Below are positions 9,070 through 20,306 of a stretch of 64,000 nt of DNA, piece by piece. The translations under genes were made by a program, and so were the position numbers. Position 1 is the stretch's first letter; each line of letters opens with the position of its first letter. Source of the stretch: Arachis hypogaea (Eukaryota; Streptophyta; Magnoliopsida; Fabales; Fabaceae); the NCBI RefSeq assembly GCF_003086295.3, contig NC_092042.1:44390137-44454136 (forward strand), read 5' to 3'. Below the pieces are notes generated by a model. The model saw only the letters and a program-made list of their open reading frames with translations, was not told the DNA's origin and made no database searches.

Positions 9070-12000
9070 AGGTCGGGCAACGTTAAATCAACTCGGTGCA
9101 ATAGTCTCGACTCCGCATCTATGCATGAAGTTCCCAACCACAGAAGGAATAGCCACAGTAAAGGCAGATCAGAAGATTGCCCGCCGCTGTTACAACGAAA
9201 GTCTAAACCTCAAATGCAGAGGAGAAGAATTCCACACAATTGAGCTCGGGGGAGTTCGGAGGCGGGAGGAGCTCCGCCCACAACCTAAAGGAGAAATAGA
9301 GAAAATACAGATTGGGAACACCCCGGACCAAACAACCAACATCGGCGCACTCCTAAAAGGGGACATGAAAGAATCATTCATACAGTTCCTATGCGACAAC
9401 ACCGACCTCTTTGCCTGGAAGGCCGCAGACATGCCAAGCATAGATCCCAAACTAATGTGCCACAAGCTAGCAGTCTACCCAGGATCTCGGCCGGTACAAC
9501 AAAGGCATAGAAAGCTAGGACCATAACGCTCTCAAGCAGTGGAAGAATAGGTACGAGCTCTACTGGAGGCAGACTTCATAAGAGAAGTCAAATACCCGCT
9601 ATGGCTTGCTAATGTCGTTTTGGTAAAAAAGTCAAATGGAAAGTGGAGAATGTGCACCGACTATACCGATCTCAACAAAGCTTGCCCGAAAGATCCTTAT
9701 CCGCTCCCAAACATCGACGCACTGGTAGACGCCTCCTCCAAATACAAATACCTCTCCTTTATGGATGCATACTCGGGATATAACCAAATTCTAATGTACC
9801 CACCCGACCAAGAAAAAACCTCTTTCTTAACCCCAAAGGCAAATTACTGCTACATCGTTATGCCCTTCAGTCTCAAAAACGCGGGAGCCACATACCAAAG
9901 ATTAATGAACAAAGTTTTTCTGGATCACATCGGAAAGATCATGGAGGTCTACGTAGACGACATGCTAGTGAAGATGCAACACGAAGAGATGTTATTATCC
10001 GACATGACACAAGTATTCAACACCATAAGACGACACAGCATGCGGCTCAATCCCATGAAATGTACCTTCACAGTAGAAGCTGGTAAATTCTTGGGTTTTA
10101 TGATCACACAGAGAGGAATCGAGGCAAACCCAGACAAGTGCAGGGCCGTACTCGACATGAAAATCCCGACTTGTATCAAAGAGGTATAACAACTCAACGG
10201 ACGGTTGGCAGCCTTGTCCAGATTCCTGGCTGGATCAGCAATAAGATCTCTCCTCTTCTATGCCATTCTAAGGAAGGGAAAGGAGTTTGAATGGACAGCT
10301 GAATGCGAGCAAGCCTTCCAAGACTTCAAAAAATTTCTGGGACGGCCACCTATATTAAGTCGGCCACGGGAAGGAGAACCACTCATCTTGTACCTCGCAG
10401 TGGGAAATCGGGCAATAGCCTCAGCACTGGTCCGAGAAGACAACAGTGGGCAACAACCCATATACTTTATCAGCAAAGCGTTACAAGGGTCCGAGCAGAA
10501 CTACAAGAAAATAGAAAAGTACGCTTACGCTCTCATAATAACATCTCGACAACTTCGCCCATATTTCCAGTCTCACACCATTAAAGTTTGGACCAACCAG
10601 CCCATAAAAGGAATCTTACAGAAAACAGACCTGGCAGGTAGAATCTTGCAATGGGTAGTCGAGTTGTCCGAATTCGACCTTCAATACAAAGCTCGGACGG
10701 CCATCAAATCTCAATATCTGGCCGACTTCATTGCGGAATTTACGGACACACCGGAAATGCTCGCAGAATAGAGTCTATGCATGGACGGCTCCTCAAATAA
10801 AATGGGAAGTGGCGCATGCGTAATAATTGAAAGCAACCAGGGGACCCAAATCGAACTCTCCCTCAAATTCAGGTTCCCTGCCTCAAACAATCAAGTGGAA
10901 TATGAGGCACTACTAGCTGGTTTGAAGCTGGCTAGGGAGGTTGGAGCTCAAAAACTTATCATCTTCAGCGACTCACAGGTAGTCACTTCACAAATAACAG
11001 GAAGCTACCAAGCCAAAGATCCCACTATGAAAAAGTACTTGGACAAAACCAAGGAATAGCTCAGACAACTCGGAGAGTATGAAATTCGACACATACCCCG
11101 AGAACAGAATGCCCGGGCCGATGCACTCTCAAAACTAGCCAGCACCAAACCAGGAGGCAACAATAGAAGCCTCATCAAAGAAATTCTACAGAATTCATCA
11201 ATCTCAGAAGAAGAAAAGGTCCTAGCCATAGCAGGTCGCGATCAGGGATGGATGACCCCCATAATTAGTTACCTCACGATAGAAGCCCTCCCTACAGATG
11301 AGAAAGAGGCAAAGAGGTTAAAACGAGAAGCACAATACTACACCATCATAAATAATACGTTATACAAAAGAGGGATTTCAGCACCATTGCTAAAATGCAT
11401 GCCGACCTCCAACACTAAGGATATCCTAGAAGAAGTACACAGTGGCATTTGTGGCAATCACCTCGGAGCGCAGGCACTCGCCAAAAAAGTACTTTGGGCA
11501 GGATTCTATTGGCCAACTCTACAAAAAGAAGCCACAGAATTTGTAAGGACATGTTCGCCATGCAAAAGCATGCCAACTTCCACGCCGCTCCACCAGAGGA
11601 ACTCATCAGCGTAACCTCACTTTGGCTATTCACAAAATGGGGACTCGATCTCCTCGAACCTTTTTCTCAAGGATCAGGACAAGTCAAATTCCTCATAGTA
11701 AGAATAGACTACTTCATAAAATGGATCGAGGTAGAAGCCCTAGCCAATGCCACAGCTCAAAGAAGTCGGAAATTCCTATATAGAAACATCGTCACAAGGT
11801 TCAGAATTCCATACTCCATCACTACAGACAATGGTACCCAGTTCACAGACGCAGGCTTCAGAAAACTAGCGGCCGACCTGAATATAAAACAACAATTCAC
11901 CTCTATTGAGCACCCCTAAGCCAATGGGCAAGCAGAAGCTGCTAACAAAGTTATATTAGCAGGGTTAAAACAGAGATTACAGGATGCAAAGGGAGCCTGG

Positions 12001-12462
12001 GCTGAAGAGCTCCCGCAAGTCCTATGGGCATATCAAACAACTCCACATTCCACGACAAAAGAGTCACCTTTCCGATTAGCCTATGGAATGGAGGCAATGA
12101 TCCCAGTGGAGGTCGAAGAAGGATCACCCAGAGTAATCCATTTTAGCAAAAAAGCCAATTCTCAACTTCAAAGGGAAGAGCTCGACTTACTTCCAGAAAT
12201 TCGAGAAAAAGCTCGGATAAGGGAAGAGGCGCTGAAACGACGAATGGCCTCCAGATACAACCGAAAAGAAATACGGCGGGTCTTTGCTGAAAATAACCTC
12301 ATCCTAATTCGAAATAATATAGGAACTCGACCTGGAGAAAAAAGCTGGCAGCAAAATGGAAAGGACCCTTCCGAGTCATGGAAGTACTGGGAAAGGGTTA
12401 CTACAGGCTTTCCGAACTCGACGGGCAAGAGCTTCCTAGATCATGGCACGCCTGCAACCTAA
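9070..12462 (+). pseudogene. Tat/Retand-like pol: protease end, RT, RNase H, second RNase H, integrase
   Basis: The protease tail precedes 9300. Reverse transcriptase follows (9540-10190) with KWRMCTDYTDLNKACPKD and the active site YVDD at 9950-9961. A first RNase H covers 10205-10770 and a second, MDGSSNKMGSGA to LIIFSDSQVV, 10781-11150. Integrase spans 11252-12462, with HSGICGNHLGA and CSPCK zinc-binding parts, then LDLLEPF, TTDNGTQF and ANGQAEAANK for the catalytic Asp, Asp and Glu. Stops fall near 9524, 9548, 10187, 10769, 11057 and 11917, and the frame shifts near 11570-11600. The catalytic residues are still readable, but the polyprotein cannot be made. Confidence 0.9.
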
Positions 12463-12958
12463 GAAGGTACTATAGCTAGGGTGATAAAAGATCTTGGACA
12501 AGGCACACTCTTTTTCCTGAAAAAAGGTTTTTTAACGAGGTGTCTCGCCAAGACCTACAAATCACCCGACTTAGGAAATTAACTCCTCGTGTATATTTGC
12601 ATTTTCTTTTAATAAAATTTGTTCAGATTCTCTACAAACGCTCAAGTCGTATTATTCTGAAAACATTCATCGCCCGATTATAAAGCTACAGATCGACAAA
12701 AAGTGAAAACCAAATTCACTGCGCGATCACGATAAAAACGAGGGCTAAAAACCCAAATTCTACAAAATCACAAAGATGAAAACAGAATAATGCAAGAAGT
12801 TATAGAAAGTGATCCATAGAAAGGACCTGACGAGGACCTAATAAAATGGATTGCTATAAAATAACTTAAAAACTGGCCGGCACAAAAAGTCGGACCAGCC
12901 ACAACAACCCAAGTTATAAGTAAAGCCCTGGAAAGAGGTCTGGCCAACCCTATAAAAG
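12463..12958 (+). other. Noncoding spacer after Retand-like pol
   Basis: No coding signal or clear repeat is seen. A T-rich TTTTCTTTTAATAAAATTTG stretch near 12600 includes AATAAA and could be a poly(A) signal. Confidence 0.4.
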
Positions 12959-13740
12959 AGGATTACTATAACTTCGAAGGGCCCGACATGAGGAAGTCGG
13001 ACTCCTACAAAAGTTACAAAAGATAATCCCTGAAAGAGACCTAAACAAGGTCCAAGAAAGAGGATTATCAAGTAACTGGACAGCGCCCGACGTGACAAAG
13101 TCGGCCCGGAAAGATAAAGTTACGAAAGATAAATCCCTGAAAGAGACCTGAACAAGGTCCAAGAAAGAGGATTATCAAGTAACTCGACAGGGCCCGACGT
13201 GACAAAGTCGGCCCGAAAAGATAAAGTTACGAAAGATAAATCCCTGAAAGAAACCTGAACAAGGTCCAAGAAAGAGGATTATCAAGTAACTCAACAGGGC
13301 CCGACGTGACAAAGTCTGCCCGAAAAGATAAAGTTACAAAAGATAAATCCCTGAAAGAGACCTGAACAAGGTCCAAGAAAGAGGATTATCAAGTAACTCG
13401 ACAAAACCCGACATGACGAAGTCGGTCCAAGATACAAAGCTACAAAGGTAATCCCTGAAAGAGCCCTGAACAAGGTCCAAGAAAGAGGATTATCAAGTAA
13501 CTCGACAGGGCCCGACGTGACAAAGTCGGCCCAGAAAGATAAAGTTACAAAAGATAAATCCCTGAAAGAGAGCTGAACAAGGTCCAAGAAAGAGGATTAT
13601 CAAGTAACTCGACAAAACCTGACATGACAAAGTCGGTCCAAGATACAAAGCTACAAAGGTAATCCCTGAAAGAGCCCTGAACAAAGTCCAAGAAAGAGGA
13701 GTACCGAGTAATTTGACAGGAACCGACACGATAAAGCTAC
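12959..13740 (+). repeat. Tandem array, ~107-bp unit, about seven copies
   Basis: The anchor AGGATTA(T/C) or AGGAG recurs at 12959, 13061, 13168, 13275, 13382, 13486, 13593 and 13697, giving periods of 102, 107, 107, 107, 104, 107 and 104. Each unit holds a hairpin-like GGCCCGAC...GTCGGCC and the line CCTGAACAAGGTCCAAGAAA. Outer copies are more diverged than inner ones. Open frames across it are artefacts of the repeat. Variable tandem arrays in the 3' region are typical of Tat elements and can seed satellites. Confidence 0.9.
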
Positions 13741-14195
13741 CCTTGGAAGAGACCTTAAGTAAGGTCCAAAAAGGAAGGGCTACAAACAAAAAAAAACCAA
13801 GTTGGAAAATCGGCAATCTCAGTATTACGATAAACAATAGTTTAAGATTGATGAGAGCAGCGTCAGGCCAAAGAATCAAGTTAATCATGACAGATAAAAA
13901 CCTACGAAGGTGCCAAGATGAGCGCAAAGAAGACAGGATATAAAAACTACTAAGTTATGATAATAGCAAGCTTCAGAGGCCACCCAAATCAGTCCAGGAA
14001 GCATGAAAGTCACTTTGTTTTTCAAAACAAAGTTGCTAAACAAGCAACAGAAGTATCAACAATCAATAAAACACCATTTACAAAATAAAAGAGTTCAAAG
14101 CCCACAGACCGGGCTATAACCAAATTCATCAGAAATAATCAAAGAGAGTCCAAAGGTTTCCCAGTAGCAGCATCCCGGGGTGAAGGAGGATGAGT

Positions 14196-15202
14196 CTAAA
14201 GAGGCACTGCATCTACTGTCCCATCATCCCGGTTTAGGACCTGAACATCAGGATCGGACTCAGGCTGAACGACTTCAGCAGCCTGAGAGGAAGAGGGTGG
14301 CACAACCGAGACTTTGGTAGAAGGAACAGGAGGAGGCTCAACATCATCATCATCATCAGGGTCCTCGGGAACGATTTTTCCATCCTTCACAACATTATCC
14401 AAGCTAAACAAGGCAAGGTCAGCCTCCGAGGCAATAACCCGAACCTGTTCCTTCAGGTTCTCATAGGCAACAGTTACGCTGCCCACAAGATGACCCTGGA
14501 GCTCGGAATAATCAACCCGGACCGACTCTAGCTCATCCCGAAGACGCATCACTTCTCGGTAGGACGCAACATAGCTTTCTTTGTGCTTCACAGCCACATC
14601 CTCAGCCAATCGTACAGAGGCCGCCAGGGCAAGAGAGCTGGCCTTCTCCCCTTCCATCTCCTTCTTCAGTTTAGTCACCTCCGCTTCAAACTCCTCCTTG
14701 AGACCCTTCATCCGATCAAATTCTCGCTTAGCTTCCTCTATAAAAGCTTTGGTAACATGCAGAGGTAGATTTTGGGTAATGCGGTACAAAGCAGCTCCCA
14801 TATAAGCCATCTTGACACTACTCCGAGTTATAAAATCCAAGTGATGAAGGAGAGATACATCATCCATTGAAAGAGCACCATAAGGTGCGATCTGCTGGTC
14901 CACAAAACCAACAGGATCAAAATCTGGGGCATCTAGATTGAAAGGTTCAACAGTTCGAGGTCTTTTTGGAGGAGGGGCGGCCGAAGAAGAAACCACAGCA
15001 GCAGTAGAAGACTGAGGGGGATCCACTAAATGGACCCGAGGTGTAGGGATCATTCTCCTTGGGCCAGGAGAGCTCGGCACGGATGGCTTCAAAGGAGCTT
15101 GGGAAGTTCCTCCCCCATCAGCCCGGGCCGAGATGTTTTGAGCCGTAGTAGCTTTCCTCGCCTTCTTAAAGGCCTTCATTGCATCATTATTTTTTGCCAT
15201 CT
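14196..15202 (-). pseudogene. Antisense gene of Retand-like element, last exon
   Basis: The open frame encodes a 334-residue product counted from its first ATG (15200), starting MAKNNDAMKAFKKARKATTA. It has a basic N-terminus, a Ser/Pro-rich linker, a long charged coiled coil (about residues 150-270, e.g. FDRMKGLKEEFEAEVTKLKK) and an acidic tail with five Asp in a row. A splice acceptor (TTTTGCAG) lies directly before the exon start at 15202 and joins in frame to the exon at 15286. It runs opposite to pol. The function is unknown; coiled coil and acidic tail suggest a structural or protein-binding role. Confidence 0.75.
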
Positions 15203-15285
15203 CTGCAAAATGAAAAACAACAATTTATCATGCCAGGAAGAAAGCAGGAGAAAAATAAGATAAACAAGATATATCAAGGCAGTAC
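15203..15285 (-). other. Predicted 83-bp intron in the antisense gene
   Basis: Minus-strand donor GTACTG at 15285 and acceptor TTTTGCAG ending at 15203; the interior is T-rich as in plant introns. Removing it joins the flanking exons in frame. Confidence 0.65.
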
Positions 15286-15869
15286 GCAAAATAGTTCGAA
15301 TAAGGGACGGATCTCCCAATGACTTTTTAGTATCCAAGTGAGGAGGTTTTCCCCAAATATCCTCCAAAACACTCACAAAGGACTACTCGACCTCGCTCAA
15401 CATCTCCCAAGTATATCGGGATACCACTACGTTCCTTTGCCACTCTAAGGGAAAGCAGGGCTCATTATTTTCATCCAGAAAGAAAGGTCAGGCTCCTTCA
15501 ACAGCCCGGACCTTAAAGAAGTAGTTCTTAAAATCTCGAAAAGATTCGTCATACATGGGAAAAACCTTGTGCCCCTGGGTAGACCTAAAAGAAATCCAAG
15601 AAGTTTTCTTCTTGGTAGTCCCAGGTTTGGTCAACACAAAAAGATATAGAAAAAGAGTTTGAGAATGCGTAACACCAAATTCTTGACAAACAAGCTGAAA
15701 AATCTTGATGAAGCCCCATGAATTCGGATAGAGCTGTGACGGGGTTACGTTACAAAACCATAACAGGTTAGTTTCAAAAGAAGTAAAAGGAAAGGTGATG
15801 TTCATTTGGCTAAAAAAGAAGTCATAAGCATAGAAGAAGGGATGCTCCCCCTGGATCAGGACTGGGAAG
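15286..15869 (-). pseudogene. Antisense gene of Retand-like element, middle exon, split by element B
   Basis: Starting at the element B boundary, the frame reads FPVLIQGEHPFFYAYDFFF and continues with LYPNSWGFIKIFQLVCQEFG, resembling the plant 'putative gypsy-type transposon' family (Pfam Transposase_28, recalled, not searched). The 5-bp duplication GGAAG at 15865-15869 lies in the reading frame, and the protein runs on without a shift into 27373-27583 once B is removed. Two stops occur, near 15486 and after the EMLSEVE motif near 15390. Such proteins accompany Tat/Athila elements; their function is not known. Confidence 0.75.
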
Positions 15870-17391
15870 TGGTGCGCGAAATTGCAATCACACCTTTGCA
15901 ACCCCGCACAACTAACCAGCAAGTGCACTGGGTCGTCCAAGTAATACCTTACGTGAGTAAGGGTCGATCCCACGGAGATTGTTGGCTTGAAGCAAGCTAT
16001 GGTTATCTTGTAAATCTTAGTCAGGATATCAAAAATTATCAGGGTTGATTGTGAAAAGTAAAAGAACATGAAGTAAGTACTTGTTTTGCAGTAATGGAGA
16101 ATAGGTTGAGGTTTTGGAGATGCTCCATCTTCTGAATCTCTGCTTTCCTACTGTCTTCTTCTTCAAGCACGCAAGGCTCCTTCCATGGCAAGCTGTATGC
16201 AAGGGTTTCACCGTTGTCAGTGGCTACCTCCCATCCTCTCAGTGGAAATGTTCAACGCACCCTGTCACGGCACGACTATCCATCTGTCGGTTCTCAATCA
16301 GGCCGGAATAGAATCCAGTGATTCTTTTGCGTCTGTCACTAACGCCCCGCCCTCAGGAGTTTGAAGCTCGTCACAGTCATTCAATCATTGAATCCTACTC
16401 AGAATACCACAGACAAGGTTTAGACCTTCCGGATTCTCTTGAATGCCGCCATCAGTTCTAGCTTATACCACGAAGATTCTGATTAAAGAATCCAAGAGAT
16501 ATCTACTTAATCTAAAGTAGAACGGAGGTGGTTGTCAGGCACACGTTCATAGTTAAGAATGATGATGAGTGTCACGGATCATCACATTCATCCGGTTTAA
16601 GAACAAGTAATATCTTAGAATGGAAGCAAGCATGATTGAATGAAAAACAGTAGTAATTGCATTAATCCATCAAGACACAGCAGAGCTCCTCACCCCCAAC
16701 CATGGGGTTTAGAGACTCATGCCGTGGAAGGTACACAACGAAACGTGTAAAGTGTCATGAGGTACAGATACAATGTCAAAAGATCCTATTAATAGTAAGC
16801 TAGTAACCTAGGGTATACAGAAATGAGTAAATGACGTAAAAATCCACTTCTGGGTCCACTTAGTGTGTGCTTGGGCTGAGCATTGAAGCTTTCATGTGTA
16901 GAGACTTTTTCTGGAGTTAAACGCCAGCTTTCATGCCAGTTTGGGCGTTTAACTCCAAGTTTTATGCCAGTTCCAGCGTTAAACGCTGGGAATTCTGAAG
17001 CTGATTTGCAACGCCTATTTGTGCCATCAAATCTCGGGCAAAGTATGGACTATTATACATTGCTGGAAAGCCCAGAATGTCTACTTTCCAACGCCGTTGA
17101 GAGCGCGCCAATTGGGCTTCTGTAGCTCCAGAAAATCCACTTCGAGTGCAGGGAGGTCAGAATCCAACAGCATCTGCAGTCCTTTTCAGTCTCTGAATCA
17201 GATTTTTGCTCAGGACCCTCAATTTCAGCCAGAAAATACCTGAAATCACAGAAAAACACACAAACTCATAGTAAAGTCCAGAAAAGTGAATTTTAACTAA
17301 AAACTAATAAAAATATACTAAAAACTAACTAGATCATACTAAAAACATACTAAAAACAATGCCAAAAAGCGTATAAATTATCCGCTCATCA
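15870..17391 (-). repeat. 3' LTR of element B
   Basis: Minus-strand ends are TGATGAGCGGATAATTTATA and GCGCACCA. It contains three or four GTTAAACGCC-type palindromes at about 16915-16990 and the GGAAAG module at about 17030-17130. Length equals the 5' LTR exactly. Confidence 0.95.
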
Positions 17392-18321
17392 CAACACCAA
17401 ACTTAAATTGTTGCTTGTCCCCAAGCAACTGAAAATCAAATTAGGATAAAAAGAAGAGAATATACTATAGACTCCAAAATATCAAGGAAACTTAGCTCCA
17501 ATTAGATGAGCGGGACTAGTAGCTTTTTGCTTCCGAACAGTTTTGGCATCTCACTCTATCCTTTGAAGTTTAGAATGATTGGCATCTATAAGAACTCAGA
17601 ACTCAGATAATGTTATTGATTCTCCTAGTTAAGTATAATGATTCTTGAACATAGCTATGTCATGAGTCTTAGCTGTGGCCCAAAGCACTCTGTCATCCAG
17701 TATTACCACCAGATACATACATGCCACAGACACATACTTGGGTGAACCTTTTCAGATTTTGACCCAGCTTTGCTAGAGTCCCCAATTAGAGGTGTCCAGG
17801 GTTCTTAAGCACACTCTTTTGCCTTGGATCACAACTTTATTTCTTCCTTTTTCTCTCTCTTTTCTTTTTTTTCGATTTTTTTTATTTCACTGCTTTCTCT
17901 TGCTTCAAGAATCAATTTGATGATTTTTCAGATCCTCAATAATAGTTCTCTTTTTCCCTCATTCTTTCAAGAGCCAACAATTTTAACATTCTCAAAAACA
18001 ACAAATTCAAAAGACATATGCACTGTTCAAGCATTCATTCGGAGAACAAAAATTATTGTCACCACATCAAACTAATTCAACTGGTTTCAGAGATAAATTC
18101 GAAATCCTGTACTTCTTGTTCTTTTGTGATTAAAGCATTTTTCATTTAAGAGAGGTGATGGATTCATAGGACATTCATAGCTTCAAGACATGAATTTTAA
18201 ATTTTATTAATTATGAATTAAGAACAAGACTCAAAAATAGATATAAGATGAGATTAAAAAAATAGAAAACAAAAAATTTTAAATAGGCTCCTAATGATAG
18301 AGGTTTTCACAGAGTTAGAAC
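17392..18321 (-). other. 3' noncoding region of element B
   Basis: No coding signal is seen. Beside the LTR (17394-17419) are ACACCAAACTTA and a perfect hairpin TTGCTTGTCCCCAAGCAA, which recur almost unchanged at 19473-19510 before the extra ORF. The region near 17845-17890 is T/C-rich on the plus strand. Confidence 0.6.
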
Positions 18322-19434
18322 TCAATAACCTTGATTTTGAGAAGTGGATGCTCCCTCAAATTGAGAGGGGAATTTCTGGCGTTTCAGCTCTTGGAGTTCA
18401 CGCCCCTGCTTCTCTTGTTCCTTCAGCAATTTGCAGAGCATGCAGTTCTGATTCTGCTGTTCTTCCTTAAGTTGCTCCATAGTCTCTTGCAACTTGGTGA
18501 TAGATGCTTCTAGGCTGGCCCAGTAGCCAATTTCAGGAAATTCAGGGAGGAACTCCTGCGCCCTCCTTTTGATAGAGTTGTCTTGCATTTGTCCTTCCAT
18601 TGATTTCTTGGTGATTGGATGTTCAATGGGTATGAATTCATCTACTCCCATCTTTACCCCAGCCTCTTTACAGAGCAAGGAGATCAAGCTTGGGTAAGCC
18701 AATTTGGCTTCAGTGGAATTCTTATTTGCAATTGTGTAGATCTCACAAGCAATCACATGATGAACCTCCACTTCTTTTCCAAGCATAATGCAATGAATCA
18801 TCACTGCTCTCTTGATAGTGACCTCAGAACGGTTGCTAGTGGGCAGTATGGAACGCCCAATAAAGTCTAGCCAACCTCTTGCAATTGGTTTGAGGTCTCC
18901 CCTCTTGAGTTGGTTTGGGACACCCTTTGAATTGGTTATCCACTTAGTTCCAGGGAGGCATATGTCCTCTAGAACTTGATCCAACCCTTTATCTGCTCTC
19001 ACCATTCTCCTATTAAAGGATTCAGGATCATCCTGCAGTTGAGGCAATTTGAAGATTTCTCTTATTTTGTCCAGATGGAAGTACATAACTTTCCCTCTGA
19101 CCATGGTTCTGTAAGTATGGTAAGCAGTTCCAGTCATTCTCTACTTATCTGTTAGCCACAGATTTGAGTAGAATTCCTGAACCATATTTCTTCCAACCTT
19201 TATCTCAGGATTGGTTAGAACTTCCCATCCTCTGTTTCGAATTTGCTCTTGGATCCCCGGATATTCATCTTCTTTCAGATCAAATTTAACTTCCGGGATC
19301 ACTGACCTCAGACCCATTATTTTGTGATAATGGTCTTCATGTTCTTTGGTTAAGAACTTCTCTTGATTCCAAAGATTCTTTGGATTATTCTCTTTCTTTT
19401 CTCTTAAATTGGTTTGTTTTCCCTTAGGAGCCAT
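18322..19434 (-). pseudogene. Athila-type extra ORF ('putative plant transposon protein'), one nonsense stop
   Basis: The protein starts at the ATG at 19434 (MAPKGKQTNLREKKENNPKN), is interrupted by a TAG at 19141-19143 and continues in the same frame to 18322. Downstream motifs are VRGKVMYFHLDKIREIFKLP, MIHCIMLGKEVEVHHVIACE and a C-terminal coiled coil (LQETMEQLKEEQQNQNC). The centre resembles the family called putative plant transposon protein (Pfam PF20167, from memory), common in the env position of plant Ty3/gypsy elements. I see no signal peptide or membrane segment, so an envelope role is not supported. The stop falls where relatives appear to carry glutamine. Confidence 0.75.
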
Positions 19435-19840
19435 GATCTTGATGAATCTTGGCTTAATGATCACGGAAAAGCACACCAAACTTAGAGGTTTGCTTGTCCT
19501 CAAGCAAAAGAAAGGAAAGAAGAGAGAGAGGGGAAGAGCAAATTCGAATGGTGTGGGGGAATGAGGAGGCCGAACGTGTTTTTATAAGGGGGGGAAGGAG
19601 ATTTCGAAAAAAAATTGAAAGGAGATTTGAGAAGATATGGAGAGAATTTGAGAGAAGGGTGAGTTTTTGAATAAGATTTGGGATTGATTTGAGAGAGATT
19701 TGAAGAATGATTTTGATTTTTGAAGATTTGAAAGTGAATGATGAAAGGTTGAGATGTGTTTATGTAGAAAAGTATGGGTAAGAAAAGGAAAGTTTGAAAA
19801 AAAATTTGATCGGAAAGCAAAATCTTGGTCCCCCACCTTT
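19435..19840 (-). other. Pyrimidine-rich leader between the hairpin array and the extra ORF
   Basis: On the minus strand this is strongly C/T-rich with many TTCAAATCTC and TCTCTC stretches. An open frame at 19889-19500 crosses it, but its product is low-complexity Ser/Phe/Pro and matches nothing I know; I take it as chance. It could be a 5' leader for a separate or spliced mRNA of the extra ORF. Confidence 0.5.
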
Positions 19841-20145
19841 CTGGCATTAAACGCCCAGAATGGTATCCATTCTGGCGTTTAACGCCCATTTGCTAGCCAA
19901 TGTGGGCGTTTAACACCCAGCCAGGTGCCCTGGCTGGCGTTAAACGCCAGAATCCCCTTTGTTACTGGGCGTTTTGCTAAACGCCCAGGATGCTGCACAC
20001 CTAGCGTTAAACGCCCAGAATGGTGCCCATTCTGGCGTTTAATGCCCAAAATGGCACCCTTACTGGCGTTAAACGCCCAGAATGGTGCCCATTCTGGCGT
20101 TTAACGCCCAAAATGCCCCCTTACTGGCGTTTTTTCGCCAGTAAG
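19841..20145. repeat. Array of GGCGTTTAACGCC palindromes and hairpins
   Basis: About ten palindromic units of the type GGCGTT(T/A)AACGCC lie within 305 bases. Neighbouring units are linked by inverted spacers CCAGAATGG and CCATTCTGG, so pairs form long stems such as TTAAACGCCCAGAATGG with CCATTCTGGCGTTTAA. The array follows the pol stop (20307) of element B. The same palindrome occurs in B's LTRs, in the coding part of gag and in the solo LTR at 29574-31294. Confidence 0.95.
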
Positions 20146-20306
20146 CTCTTTTTCTCTTCTTTTTGCGCTGAATCCTTCTGTAACTCTGTGAATTCCTTCA
20201 ATTTTGATAATTGCCTCTGTAGAAATAAAACATATAACCTGCTAATGACTGGGTTGCCTCCCAGCAAGCGCTTCTTTATTGTCTTTAGCTGGACCTTTAC
20301 TGAGGA

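Noticed and set aside
12959..13740. CRISPR-like regular repeats
   Set aside because: Repeats are contiguous without unique spacers, unit length is ~107 bp, and the DNA is plant nuclear.
13291..13927. Several minus-strand frames with repeating LLDNPLSWTLFRALSG-type segments
   Set aside because: They are readings of the 107-bp tandem array, whose unit length keeps them open; not a repeat protein.
19500..19889. 129-codon minus-strand frame after the hairpin array
   Set aside because: The product is low-complexity Ser/Phe/Pro from a pyrimidine-rich leader, overlaps the extra ORF in another frame and has no recognisable motif.
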